From: Valencia hispanica
Lineage: Eukaryota > Chordata > Actinopteri > Cyprinodontiformes > Valenciidae
DNA: 64,000 nucleotides
Direction of reading: 5' to 3'
NCBI GenBank assembly: GCA_963556495.2
Contig: OY747712.1
Location: forward strand, 14,977,235 to 15,041,234
The notes beneath the pieces were generated by a model. That model was not told the origin of the DNA. It made no database searches and was given only the letters and a program-made list of their open reading frames with translations. How positions within the stretch are numbered: position 1 is the first letter of the stretch; every line of letters starts with the position of its first letter. Made by a program: the position numbers and the translations under genes. This document shows, piece after piece, positions 11,089-21,475 of the stretch.

Positions 11089-11289
11089 GTAACTTCATTT
11101 CACTTTTCAACGTTTTCACATTACTGACCCTGCGAACCTGCGCAGGGTACTCTCCACAGTAAATAGAGAATGGAGACTCTCTCTTCCAACGCTAGATCGA
11201 CAGCTGCCATCTTGCAAAAACACCTTCTGGCTCCTCCCAGAAGTTGTGTATTTCCGGCTTGATGCGGATCCAATTCGCTTTGGACGTGC

Positions 11290-11500
11290 GTTGAGCTGCC
11301 AATGTTGGGTTTGGCGTGCAGCGAGTTTTCGACTTTTATCTCTGAACATTTTGCTTTCCTCTACCATTGTGATGGACAACATCGGTTTTATAGACAGTTG
11401 TAACATTTTCTGGGGCAGGAGACATCTGTTTGGGGCGGATGGGCTCCATCTCAATAGACAGGGCCCCCGCATGCTAGCAATGAGTTTGGCATGCCCCCCC
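11290..11500 (+). pseudogene. L2 ORF1 esterase-like segment
   Basis: The frame contains FIDSCNIFWGRRHLFGADGL followed by HLNRQGPRMLA. The pattern W..R..LF..DGLHL.R.G is the C-terminal block of the SGNH esterase-like domain found in ORF1 of CR1/L2 LINEs, with the DGLH residues providing the catalytic Asp and His in that family. Only this end is readable, and it joins the remnant of the second gene within about 400 bp. Confidence 0.6.
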
Positions 11501-11859
11501 GTCTACCGCACCAGCCCCAGCTGCCCCTCCCCTCTCTGCCCCCTCCACCACATCTTGATGTCCAGCTGGTCCCTGCTCCTATGAACTCAGCCCTGATTTT
11601 AACAGTAACTCACATACCTTGGCTGGACCTTGCTATACCTCATTAATACCTGTTATTATAAGCAGAGAGCCGACTAACATCATAAACCTAACAAATGCAA
11701 CCCAAATAATCTCAGACAGTTGTAACATTTCAGTCAATCAAACAGTCACTCCATCTCCAATCACTATTAATATGGCACTTTAAAATGTTCACTCTCTGCT
11801 GAATAAAACCTTCATTATCAACGATCTGATTTTAGACCACAATCTTCAGTGTTTTATTT

Positions 11860-12432
11860 TTTACAGAAACGTGGCTGAGTGCAGATGCCCCTGTTGTATT
11901 TACAGAGGCCTCCCCACTAAATTTTAACTTCACTTATTCCACGAGGAGTAGCAAAAGGGGAGGCGGTACTGCTTTCATAAGTTAAACAACACTTCATGCC
12001 AAAGTTGTTTTATTTGCTAATTTTACCATGTTTGAATTATTTGCAACTGTTTTAAGCACTCCTCAGATTTTATGCATCACAGTTTATAGGCATCTCAAAA
12101 AGAGCACACCTTTTGTTCAAGAATGTTGTGAATTTTTATCAACTCTGCACAACTCATGAAAAAAATCCTTTTAGTGAGTGATTTTAATCTACATGTGGAT
12201 AACCTTTTACATCCTTTATCAACAGATTTTTTTAAACGTCCTGAATTATATGGATTTTAGTCAACATGTCATGCAGCTGACTCAATACAGAGGACACACC
12301 CTGGACTTGGTCATCACATATGGGCTGTCCACCAGTGTGCCCTCTGTTGTTGACTTAGCTGTCTTTGACCATTACTGTGTGTTTTTTAACATCACCAGTC
12401 TTATCCAGTGGGAGAACTGTCAGGAAGCGTAA
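11860..12432 (+). pseudogene. L2 ORF2 endonuclease remnant
   Basis: Pieces of an apurinic-type endonuclease in several frames: FTETWLSADAP at 11866-11900, STRSSKRGGGTAF near 11939-11980, SDFNLHVDN near 12177-12203, and a longer open piece ending GHTLDLVITYGLSTS then VFDHYCVFFNI (12290-12395). The TETWL, GGG, DFN and DHY motifs occur in family order. Stops and frameshifts separate them. The domain nicks target DNA to prime reverse transcription in live elements (family knowledge). Confidence 0.75.
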
Positions 12433-13189
12433 TCTAACCCCTGAAGTGGCTGCAGGTTTTCTTGAAGTTTTTGAAAAGATTCCTCTTATAGCTCTACCTG
12501 CCCCCTGTGATTTTATTATCAATGATTTTAACAGGTTTTAATCTGCTCTCAACCTACTTGCTCCTCTAAAAACTAAAAGTTCACATTTAAAATTTGCATC
12601 GCCATGTAGAAATGAAAACCGTAAAAAACTAAAAAGAAATTGCAGTGTGGCAAAGAGAAAATGGAGGAAAAATAAAATCATAATAAACCATCAAACTTCT
12701 CAAATCATACAATAACGCAGTAAAGAATTCATGAAATGCATACTTTTCCTAATTCATTTCATATAATAAACATAATCCCAAAATTCTATTTTCAACAATT
12801 GACAAAATTTCTAACCGTGCTACTAATGCATTTCAGAAAACCCCCTCAAATGCTCTCTGTGAGGAGTTTGCAGCCCACTTCAGAGGGAAGGTAGACACCA
12901 TCAAATGCAATATTTTATCCTCTCAAAGTATCATGGTTTCAAACAAGTCTGATCATGTGTTTTTACCAGAGGAAACGCTGGACAGTTTTGTCCTTGTGAA
13001 AGCTGAGATTCTTGACAAAGATTTTCCTCAGTGAGTCCCATCACACGTCTTTTAGACCCAATTCCCACATCTTTTTTTAAGCAATTTTATGGATCTTTTA
13101 GAGATGAGATTTTATCCTTGATGAATTGCTCCCTTCAGATGGGGGTCTTTCCTGCTGCCTTTAAAGGGGCAGTAGTACTGAAGAAGAGC

Positions 13190-13564
13190 AATTAGATTTA
13201 AATTATTTTAATAACTTTCTACCGGCATCTAACTTACCATTTTAAGCAAAATTTTAGAAAGGTTTGTTTTAATTCAACTTAATGATTTTATTAATGAACA
13301 CAATGTCCTGGATAAATTTCGGTCTGGTTTCAGGGTGAACCACAGCACAGACACGGGCCTTTTGAAGATTTTAAATGACTTTAGATTAAACTACGATGCC
13401 CAGAAGGTGACAGTGTTGGTTCTACTGGATCCAAGCGCTGCCTTTGATACAGTAGACCACATTATTCTTTTAACCCATTTAGAACAGCTTGGCCTCTCTG
13501 GTGCTGTTCACAAATGATTTACATCCTATCTCACAGACAGGACTTTTATGGTAAGTTTAGATAC
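13190..13564 (+). pseudogene. L2 reverse transcriptase, 5' piece
   Basis: Readable segments include ILERFVLIQLNDFINEHNVL, FRSGFRVNHSTDTGLLKILN and LLDPSAAFDTVDHIILLTHL. These are reverse transcriptase blocks up to and including the AFDTVDH motif with the first catalytic Asp. A TGA follows CGAVHK-type sequence near 13515, then the frame continues with LTDRTFMVSLDT up to the Harbinger insertion at 13565. Confidence 0.8.
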
Positions 13565-14009
13565 CTGGGGTCTCATTTATAAAGCTTGCTTACGCACAGA
13601 ACGGGGTCTGAAAACTACGTAAGCTACTTTCTACACAAAGTTTGGGATTTATAGAAAAAAAACGTGACGAAAAAATGTCGCAACTTTAAGCAGACTGAGG
13701 ATCTTGCTTACGCACTTTGTGGACACAGAGGACACTGACAGTGCAGCAGGAGAAATGGTAAAAATGCTAATTTAAGCCACAATTTTAAACTTGTAGAGCT
13801 TTGCGCACACAAACACACAACCAGCAGTCAACCCCCCCCCCATCCCATCTCTGAACTGAGAATAAAAATGAGAATCTGAATGAAAATATGTTGCACATAA
13901 GAATTATATCACAGTATGTTCATATGTATTTATCTATTCAGATTATATAGAAATTGCACTTATTTGTGAATAGTTGTTTGAAGTACGAATCCTACAGCGT
14001 CCCCTGCAT

Positions 14010-14165
14010 AATGCTGCACAATGGATGCTGGCGCTCATTGTAGATCAGCCACTGGAAACATCTGGATGGGGGACCCGTAGATTCCTTAAAGCAGTCTTAT
14101 TAGATCTATGTGCTGAACTGGACCCGGTGTTAGATCTACTGGAACCGTGCACCCCGTCCCCCGCT
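14010..14165 (+). pseudogene. Harbinger transposase N-terminal fragment
   Basis: The frame gives WGTRRFLKAVLLDLCAELDP and then VLDLLEPCTPSPAL. It aligns with SRLRFPRAVLLDLCAELGPV and the ERPSRRNPAI after it in the transposase of the larger Harbinger copy at 22271-23474. No catalytic motif remains; the sequence after it switches to L2-like DNA. Confidence 0.75.
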
Positions 14166-14254
14166 CTTCTTATTTATGTCAGGAACGCTGCTGCATCAAT
14201 GCTGCGTCACTTGCAGCTCTTCCGTTTGTTTGTGACCCCATATCAATATTTTGC

Positions 14255-14545
14255 AAGAATGATACTTTTTAAAAATAGACTTAAAACGCACCTTTTTTGT
14301 AAGGCTTTAAATATTAGTTTCAGTTTTATTTGGTTTAATAAATTCCAGTCTTAGTGTTGCTACAAGAAGTAATCATATAGCCTAATTGAAACTTTATTTT
14401 TCTTTTCTTTTTTATTGCTTGTGCTGCTTGTATTATTACATTTTTAAATCTTTTTACTCTCTTCTTGTCACACATTTTCTTTTTGCAACTGTATTTTTGT
14501 CTTTTAATGTGAAGCACTTTGGCTGCATTCGGCTGAGTAAAGCGC
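14255..14545 (+). repeat. L2-like 3' end embedded in the Harbinger element
   Basis: TTTTTAAAAATAGACTTAAA followed by ACGCACCTTTTTTGTAAGGC resembles the 3' region of the separate L2 copy near 46668-46710 (TTTTTAAAAAGAAGCTTAAG, then ACCTACCTTTTTAGCTTGGC). The piece ends AATGTGAAGCACTTTGGCTG, an L2-like terminal motif. It therefore sits two insertions deep: L2 host, Harbinger, L2 tail. Confidence 0.6.
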
Positions 14546-14939
14546 TGATATGAGTGATTGACTGAAATAAAACGGCTTTCCGTACCTCTACGGGCCTGCA
14601 GCTGTCTCTGCGGAATTATTTTCTCCGCCTCTCGGTTGCCATGGTTACCCGTGAAATGCCCCATATTAGCTGGCTTAAGTGGATGAAGAATATTCACTAA
14701 ACACTTTGCATGGACCGTTTATGGGAGAAAGTGGGTGTGTAGGAGGCGGGATATGATCCAAAAACACCTGCGCACATTTCTAGGGAGAGTGGGATTTATA
14801 AAACGGAAAGTGCGTGTAGCTGTGCGTACTCCAAGTTTGATAGATCCGAAACTTACTAGGCGTAAGTAAAAAAAAGTTGCTGAGCTTAAGTACGGTTTTA
14901 GTAATGATTCTACGCAAAGTTTTATAAATGAGACCCCTG

Positions 14940-15381
14940 CTCCTCCAAGGTCCACAAGTTTACATGTGGTGTGCCCCAGGGTTCAATTTTAGGCTCAGTG
15001 CTTTTTAACCTTTATATGCTCCCTCTTGGCAGTGTTATCGGAAGACATGGAGTTAACTTTCACAGATATGCGGATGATACACAGATGTACATCTCCTTGT
15101 CTCCTGATGACACACAGCCAATGGATGCACTTTTTAACTGCATTTTAGACATCAAATCCTGGATGACAGAAAACTTTCTCCAGCTCAACCAGGACAAAAC
15201 TGAAGTTTTAGTCATCGGTCCTGAGGCTCAGAGAGAGAAACTTTTACCAAAATTACAATCACTGTCTTTTAAGCCTTCTATACAGGTGAAATATCTGGGC
15301 CTTATATTTGACTCTGAGCTGACTTTTATCCCTCACATAAAAATCAATACTAAAATAGGTTTTTATTATCTAAAAAGATAG
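14940..15381 (+). pseudogene. L2 reverse transcriptase, catalytic YADD piece
   Basis: The open frame from about 14946 carries VPQGSILGSVLFNLYMLPLG, then FHRYADDTQMYISLSPDD, then WMTENFLQLNQDKTEVLVIG, and VKYLGLIFDSEL. YADD (15065-15077) holds two of the three catalytic aspartates. This 3' piece continues directly from the segment that ends at 13564 once the Harbinger insertion is allowed for. The frame closes at 15381 in KIGFYYLKR, short of the family C terminus; the following GPILSRANMEILMHAFITSR-like sequence is shifted. Confidence 0.9.
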
Positions 15382-15986
15382 CCAGAGTTTGCCCCATTCT
15401 CTCTCGGGCCAACATGGAGATACTGATGCATGCTTTTATCACCAGTAGAATTGACTTACCATAATTATTCTGTTTATTTTATACTTTAACTTGCTATTTT
15501 AATCTTCCTTCCAGTGTTTCCTCTAGGGTGTCCCCTCTGCCTCGGGAGTGGTGGTCGGCTGTGGCTGCCCGGATGCTCACCAGGTAGCGCTTGGTGAAGG
15601 TGGGGGTCTCTGCCTTGCCTTCTCTGGGCACCCTGGGTCATTGTTTTGGCGGCTACTATTGCCATTGCAAATGGCTCCTTTGATGGCGCTTCCTTAACTG
15701 GCTCACTGTTACTTTAAGTGTGTGCCTGCACGAGGGTTGGGATGGGGGGAGGGGGGTATAACTATGATCATGCTTTTAAAACTGTTGGGGAGGGAGGGGA
15801 ATGTGGTTTATGTGGGTTCATTTTAATTCGGTAAAGCACTTTAAACTGCAATGTGTGTATGAAAAGCGCTTTATAAATAAAGCTTGACTTGATTTGAAAA
15901 GCTTGAGCCCTGGGAGTTTGTAATTCTCTGCTGTATGAAAGGTTAAAATGTACTCAAAAAGAGGTGAAACAAAAACAAAAGCATAC

Positions 15987-16103
15987 CTTCTCAACAGCGA
16001 AGGTTCTGATGACGTACTCTGACAGCAGCTCCGTCTCTATCAGAGTCACCTTGATGTCTCTGTAGATCTCTGTGTCGTCGGGCCAGTACTTACAGCACTT
16101 CAC
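15987..16103 (-). CDS. ptprm: ptprm exon: KCCKYWP motif of D1
   Basis: Exon of exactly 117 bp, 39 codons, phase 0 at both ends. The acceptor is CCCTTAG before GTGAAG and the donor is GAGAAG followed by GTATGC. It reads [27 protein letters not shown] and VIRTFAVEK. KCxxYWP is a conserved structural motif of PTP catalytic domains. Two cysteines in KCCKYWP, Ile after TE, and [11 protein letters not shown] are the PTPRM versions; PTPRK and PTPRT carry [19 protein letters not shown] as I recall them. This exon is the best single evidence for the ptprm assignment. Confidence 0.97.
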
Positions 16104-16849
16104 CTAAGGGTCAGAAAAACAACTGTTTCAGTGGAAATCGTTGAACACTACAGCACACATAATCTCATTTTATGTTAACATCACTTTAAGCCAACGCGTC
16201 ACCTCACATCTGCATTTGCTGCAAGTTCCCAGGCCGTCTTTTTTGCCTCCTTCCGCAATCAAGATTGTCACATACCATTACTTCCAATTTGCCACCTGAT
16301 ATTTCAGTTTCTGAACCGTTTCTTTCAAATCAAAATGAGATTTGCTTCATATTAGTTTCATCCCCCGGTCAAGGATCCGCTGTTAATGGGTATCTTATGT
16401 ATCGGCGGAGGGTTCATTCGCACGTTATTGCTTTTTCATTCTCATGCCGATAACGTGAAAATGACTCTAAAGGTGGATTGCACGCAAAGCTGCAGGAGAA
16501 CAAAGAAGACCTCAAGGGGGTCTAATATATCTCCCTCTTGATTTCAAGTGTGTAAAAAAAAAAGACAAAAACAGAGAGAAAAAAATGAAGGAGGGGAGAT
16601 ATAATGACAATCCAGTAATGATATGAAATAATAAACCCTCAGCTGTTTAAAACAGATTTCCCAACAGAAATCTAAAACACCCCATCGGAAATATTACTTG
16701 TGTCAGGTATCATAAGAGTGCAAAATTACCCCCTACCACAACCTCTCCCCCCCTGTTCAATTAAACTGTTGATACTGGTGGAGTACGACTGGTAATATAG
16801 ATTGAGATCACAGAGGTATATCAGAGACTGATCATTTTTGATGAGGGAT

Positions 16850-17110
16850 AAACACGTCGTCGGCCACAAGCAGATTTAATTTTCGTCTCTGGCATCTCTG
16901 CGCTGATTACGAATGAAATGAGATTTGGGTTTGTGGAGTGACACAGTACCAGAGTTTGAGCTGGGGGGTACTTTCAGGACCCTCTCTCTCTTTGATACCC
17001 CTGATGACTAATCCCCGATAACAATCACAAATCCACCGTCCGCTTCCAGCTAGATTGAATTAGCCAAAAGCCATTACCTTATTAGATCACTCTGAATCAG
17101 ACGCCTGGTT
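16850..17110. promoter_or_regulatory. Possible conserved non-coding block
   Basis: A repeat-free stretch with many closely set transcription-factor-like words: CTGATTACGAATGAAAT, GACTAATCCCCGATAACAAT, ATTGAATTAGCC and TTATTAGATCACTC. TAATCC, GATAA, AACAAT and ATTA cores suggest homeodomain, GATA and SOX-type sites. This is a base-pattern impression only; conservation in other fish is what would test it. Confidence 0.25.
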
Positions 17111-17229
17111 TGGAGGGAACCAGCCTTTGGGCTAAAATATGCCAGATGTTCATTCGTAGGCACACTCACAGGCATGTGTGACTGTGAGGACACCTCTTCT
17201 GAACTCATTTCTCAAATGTAGATAAGGTA

Positions 17230-18696
17230 CAGTGCCTTGCAAAAATATCCAGTACAAATTTTGTACATTACAACCATATACTTTAATGTATTTCATTGCG
17301 ATTTTGTGTGATGGAAGGACAACAATATATTCTTCATTGCAAAACAGCTCAGGCTCAGTCAGATTGGACAGAGTGTTTGTGACAATAATTATCAAGTGTT
17401 GAAACAGATTCTCAATTCAATTTGGGTCTGGACTTTGACCAGGCCATTTCAACACAATATGGTTATAACTAAACCAGTGTTTTAGTTATAACCATAGTTA
17501 TAACAAACGTTTTGTCAAGTGGGCATATCTGCAAGTTGAAACTACTTGCTAACTATAGCAAAGAAAAAATATTTTGGGATTTTTTCATCTGCTCTGCAAT
17601 AAACTAAACATGCACTACTTTGACAAAACAAAAACGTTGTTTGATTTCATTAGAAAGGGGATCTATAATTCAATGTTAAAAGGAATCACAAAAGGAGTCC
17701 TGCACATATGCCTTATTAAAGCAAGAAGAGTGGGGTATAAGTCACTCTTACTTCAAAAACGCCATGTTTTATTAAATGTTGTTCCCAAGTCTCCATTTCA
17801 GTAAAAGTCATTGGATGTTTGTGGTTCTATTTACAGCACTTTAAAAACAACATGAAAAAATTAAAAAGAATGACTAGTAAAAGACAAATTCTTAAAGAAA
17901 AAAATTTCACAATAAAATGTTTTTAAAAAGTGTCCATGTGTCTCTAGAATGCCAAATTTGTACCATTTTAATTGCTGTTGGTGGCAATATAAAATCATTC
18001 CAATAGTCCTCGGGCCGCACTTTGGACAACCCTGATCTAAAACGTTTCCGTTTAGCTCTGATTGTATGTTTAGTATTTCTGTTCTGCTGGAAGTTGAACC
18101 TCTGCCCCAATCTCAAGTCTTCTGCAACCTCTACCAAATTTCCCTCCTGGATTGTGTTGTATTTAGCTCCATCTGTCTTCAAGTCAACTGTGATCAACTT
18201 CCCTGTCACTGCTGAAAAACAACCCTCCCACAGCACGATGCTGCCACCACCATGCTTAATTGTGGGATGATGTGTTTAGTAGGATTTAACCCGTCCCTGC
18301 TTTAAATGACTCCAAAACTTTAACTCTGACCAGTCTAGTGTGTTTCGTAGTCTTCATGATGTGCCATGTTCTCTAATGGTCTCTTACAATCTTCTGAGGC
18401 ATTCATAGAACATATGGGTCCACACTGAGATCAAATCACATAAAAGGCATACTTTATTTGCTATTTAAGTAGCATCTCAGAGCAATAGGTTAAATATAGG
18501 TTAAGATTTTATTTAGGGATGTCAGAGTAAAGACGTCTGTTTTTGGAAAACATGTATAATTTATTTTCCTCTTTATAATGTTGCACTACTTTGTGCTGCT
18601 TTATTAAATTAAATTGTGAAAAAAAACAGTAAGATTTGTAGTTTCAATATGACAAAATGAGTTAAAATTCAAGAGGTATGAATATTTTTACAAGGC
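17230..18696 (-). mobile_element. Decayed Tc1-like element with an hAT-like insert
   Basis: The left end CAGTGCCTTGCAAAAATATC follows a TA, and the right end ...GAATATTTTTACAAGGC precedes a TA. Transposase is readable on the minus strand only in fragments (GGKLITVDLKTDGAKYNT, NLVEVAEDLRLGQRFNFQQN, and FCNEE near 17340). LRLGQRFNFQQN is the sequence ahead of the second catalytic Asp. Between 17475 and 18034 the match to Tc1 is broken by another element. Many stops and frameshifts mark it as old. Confidence 0.8.
17475..18034. mobile_element. Probable short hAT-type element inside the Tc1 remnant
   Basis: It interrupts Tc1 homology cleanly. The flanks AACTAAAC (17467-17474) and ATCTAAAA (18035-18042) agree at 6 of 8 positions, consistent with a worn 8-bp duplication. 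The ends are CAGTGTTTTAG at left and GGCCGCACTTTGGACAACCC then TG at right. The right end resembles the terminal region of the hAT copy at 52654-53774 (GGGCACCCCTG). No transposase motif is visible. Identification is tentative. Confidence 0.5.
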
Positions 18697-20159
18697 TAAA
18701 AATGCATCACCTCATCCCATACGGTAACCTCCAAAATCCTATCTCTCATACATCAAAGTGCGCCAAGCGCCGCCCCTGTGTGTTTGGAAGTGTCGGGACA
18801 GAAGCAACTTGCTCTTCTCTGAGCGAGTGCCAGGGTTTCCCAGAGTGCATCAGCAACTGTGCCGAGCAGATGGCCCACTGTGATATGGCAGAGTGATTTT
18901 ATAGGGCCCCACTGCGGAGCCACCATCTCTGGCTGCTGCCCGCCATTGGACAAGGATCATATAACAGACGGTTCAGGGGGCCAGAGCCCCGTAGAGGAGC
19001 CTGCTGCAGCTAAGCAGGTGTGGAGAAGGTGTGGGGCGGGGTGGGGTTGGGCTCAGCTACTGTAGAAAGAAAGCTTAATGAGGTACCTAGAGATGGGGCC
19101 ATGAATCATTATCAGCTCTGATACATTTAAGCCCCCACAAAAAATGCACATCAGCAAAATCAAGGAGTGCATAACTTTAAGGGTTTTTTTAGCTCAGAAG
19201 CATTTAAAATTCTTTGTGGAAAATCCCTAGGCAGTCTAATTGTTACGGTGCACGTTAAGACCTTCATTTTCTCTTGATTATAACCAAATTACAAGGAACA
19301 AAGTGTGAGGTTAAGTGGAACAAATTAGAACAAAGGCATTTATCTGACTAATGCCATTTGTTCTTGTTAAAGGCCATATATGTCAAATCTTTGAGCCAGA
19401 AAACCTAAGGATGTTCAACAAACTAAACATAAATAATTCACAATCAGCCTTTTCTTTCCTTTCAATGTGGATGAATAATTTCCAAACACTTTTCTGACAT
19501 AAAAATAGAGACATGCAATCTGAACAAAAAGCCACTATTATATATGGATCATTGCATTTGTGTGGTCTTAAAGCACTTTGCTGTTTACGGCTGGAAAGTG
19601 AGAATGAATTGGCTTCTTGACGAACAGACACTTACTTTAGGAATATGGTAATTGAATGTGTGACACAGAAAAAGGATTTAGTGAGCACTTTGGCCATATT
19701 TCTATGCAGGAAATGTGGGCAAGCTCCATGAAAGAACATTTGAAGAAGCTGGATTTTTTCCTCACCCACCACAAACTGTCTCTCCATAGGAAATGCTTTT
19801 TGTCCCACGGTTTTCAAACAACAAAAACCTTGGGTTTAATGGAAGGAAAAAGTCAAAAACTGGGTTAGGATTAAGGATAAGAACACAAGACGGATTATAC
19901 CATGGCTACAACAGACAGCTTGAACAGGGAGTCAACAGCCAGACCACTGAGGTGACAGTGGTGCTGTTTGTGAGAAGTTTATTAAAATGTTGTCTTTCAC
20001 CGTGGTTTGACTTTTTTATGTTTGCTATAATTAAAATAAAATTTTCACTGTAGCCTATATAAAAGTTTTCTTCTCATGCAGTGTACAGTGGATGCTAATG
20101 TTTTTGTCACTTTACTGAATCAAATCAATGTAATGTATTTCCAAACATTAAAACGCTGC

Positions 20160-20421
20160 ACGGTCCTGCTCTCTCGCACTCTTCATGTTACCTTTTGTTG
20201 ATCTACACACGTGTTTGTTGTTACCACTGACGCCGCACGCTCATACGCGATTGTGAAGAGACACAAACAAAATCACAGTTTAGTAATGCAGTGTTCTTGC
20301 GGAGAAGAAACAGTAATTTAAGAACTTTTTTGCAATTTAAATCCCTTACTTTACTCGTTACTTGAGAAAGTAATTAGATTACAGTAATGCATTACTTCTA
20401 ATGCCTCACTGCCCATCACTG
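20160..20421. repeat. hAT-type MITE remnant (AGTAATGCATTAC family)
   Basis: Near the right end the sequence reads TTACTTGAGAAAGTAATTAG, then ACAGTAATGCATTACTTCTA, and ends TGCCTCACTGCCCATCACTG. This is the layout of a widespread fish repeat with CAGTGTTGGGC-type ends and AGTAACGCGTTAC-like palindromes (from memory). A convincing left end and duplication are not found, so it is a truncated copy; the left coordinate is a guess. Confidence 0.5.
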
Positions 20422-21475
20422 TTGCTGATGCCTGTCCACATCAGAGGAGCAATGCTGGTTGGAACTGGAGGAGCAATTATTTCTATCTGAATGCTAAATG
20501 AAAGTTTTTTTAACAAGTGGTTATCTCCAACTGTGCTGAATTACAGGCAGACTGGATTTGCCTCAGAGTGCTTTAATATCCCTCTGCAGGGTGCTGGTTT
20601 GTTAAATCGCTGAGCTACTGCACTCAGAAAACATTTCTTTTGACTTCCTGCTCCGTGGATAAACTACCTGTAAATATCTACTATATGAACTTGGATTGGA
20701 TCTGGAATCCTAGCTGTCACTACTTTTCTCTTGGGTGCCCTTTAGGTCATGTGCTGATGACTCAGTTTGTTTTCCAGTTGTAACATAATACCTCCTCTGG
20801 AACTTTCGGCTGTTTTCTTGGCTGACTTGTGCTACACTTTTTTAAAATATATTTCTCAATTTTGATGAAAAGATTAACTATTATGAGTCACAGGCTTAAA
20901 CACAGTCTGAAAAAAAAATATGTACAAATTATGATGTATGCCTTAAAAAATATTTAGGTTCTACTGTTGAAACTTGAGCACTATAAAACATAATTTTGAG
21001 TCAATAACAGTCCCCTGTTTTGTCAAATGAGGACAACATTAGGAGATGTTTCTGTTCCGAAGGGCTCTGTAAGAGCTTGCGGCTTCAACGGAGTCTAATC
21101 TTCTGTTATAGAGCCACTCAGATGAAACAGTAGTCAGTCGCCTGGATGCCTCTCTTGTAATGAAGGCCATCAATCAGTTTCTTTTCACTTCTCACTGATC
21201 AGATAGATGGAGAAAGAGCTGGCGGCTCACGAGTCCCATGCCTCACTAAGTCAGGATACACTCATACACAGAACATCTGGGGTCTCATTTATAAAACATT
21301 GTGTAGAATCGCTACTAAAAGTGTACGTACGACCCCTTTATAAATCACAGTCTTCTTGGAAGTTTGCGCATGTGAATTTGGCTCATATCCCGCCCTGAAC
21401 GCGTCCAAATCCGGCTATAAAAGGTCAATGCAAAGCAGGACATGAATATTGATGCATATGAAGAAGAGGGGAAAT

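Larger units (their letters stand above)
13568..14936 (+). mobile_element. PIF/Harbinger element inserted in the L2, with an L2 tail inside it
   Basis: An element of 1369 bp whose ends are a perfect 16-bp inverted repeat, GGGTCTCATTTATAAA, flanked by CTG on both sides (13565-13567 and 14937-14939). Subterminal DNA carries TACGCA-rich inverted motifs shared with the larger copy at 21280-24002. Inside is a short piece of Harbinger transposase on the plus strand (14010-14165), then a stretch resembling an L2 3' end (14255-14545). It is internally deleted and non-autonomous. Confidence 0.88.
11290..15893 (+). mobile_element. L2-type LINE, decayed, interrupted by a Harbinger element
   Basis: Plus-strand non-LTR retrotransposon with recognisable pieces in family order: ORF1 esterase-like segment, endonuclease, reverse transcriptase, and a 3' end of the AAAGCGCTTTATAAATAAAGC kind that L2 elements and their SINE partners share. 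The Harbinger copy at 13568-14936 interrupts the reverse transcriptase. Many frameshifts and stops make it inactive. The 5' edge near 11290 is approximate; the 3' end is just after AAGCTTGACTTGATT. Confidence 0.85.
5492..15986 (-). other. ptprm: ptprm intron (10.5 kb), rich in nested transposons
   Basis: The intron between the WPD-loop exon and the KCxxYWP exon. From 5492 to about 6960 I see no gene or repeat I can name. From 7014 to 8560 the sequence is A/T-rich, with directly repeated-looking TTGGGTTTTTGG stretches near 7105-7310, and unassigned. From about 8565 to 10835 it is nested Tc1 DNA, then a MADF fragment at 10959-11088, then a composite L2/Harbinger block to about 15893. All are annotated separately. 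Confidence 0.8.

Noticed and set aside
15987..16103. Assignment to PTPRK, PTPRT or PTPRU
   Set aside because: KCCKYWP, TEIY and [11 protein letters not shown] differ from the forms I recall for those paralogues and match PTPRM.
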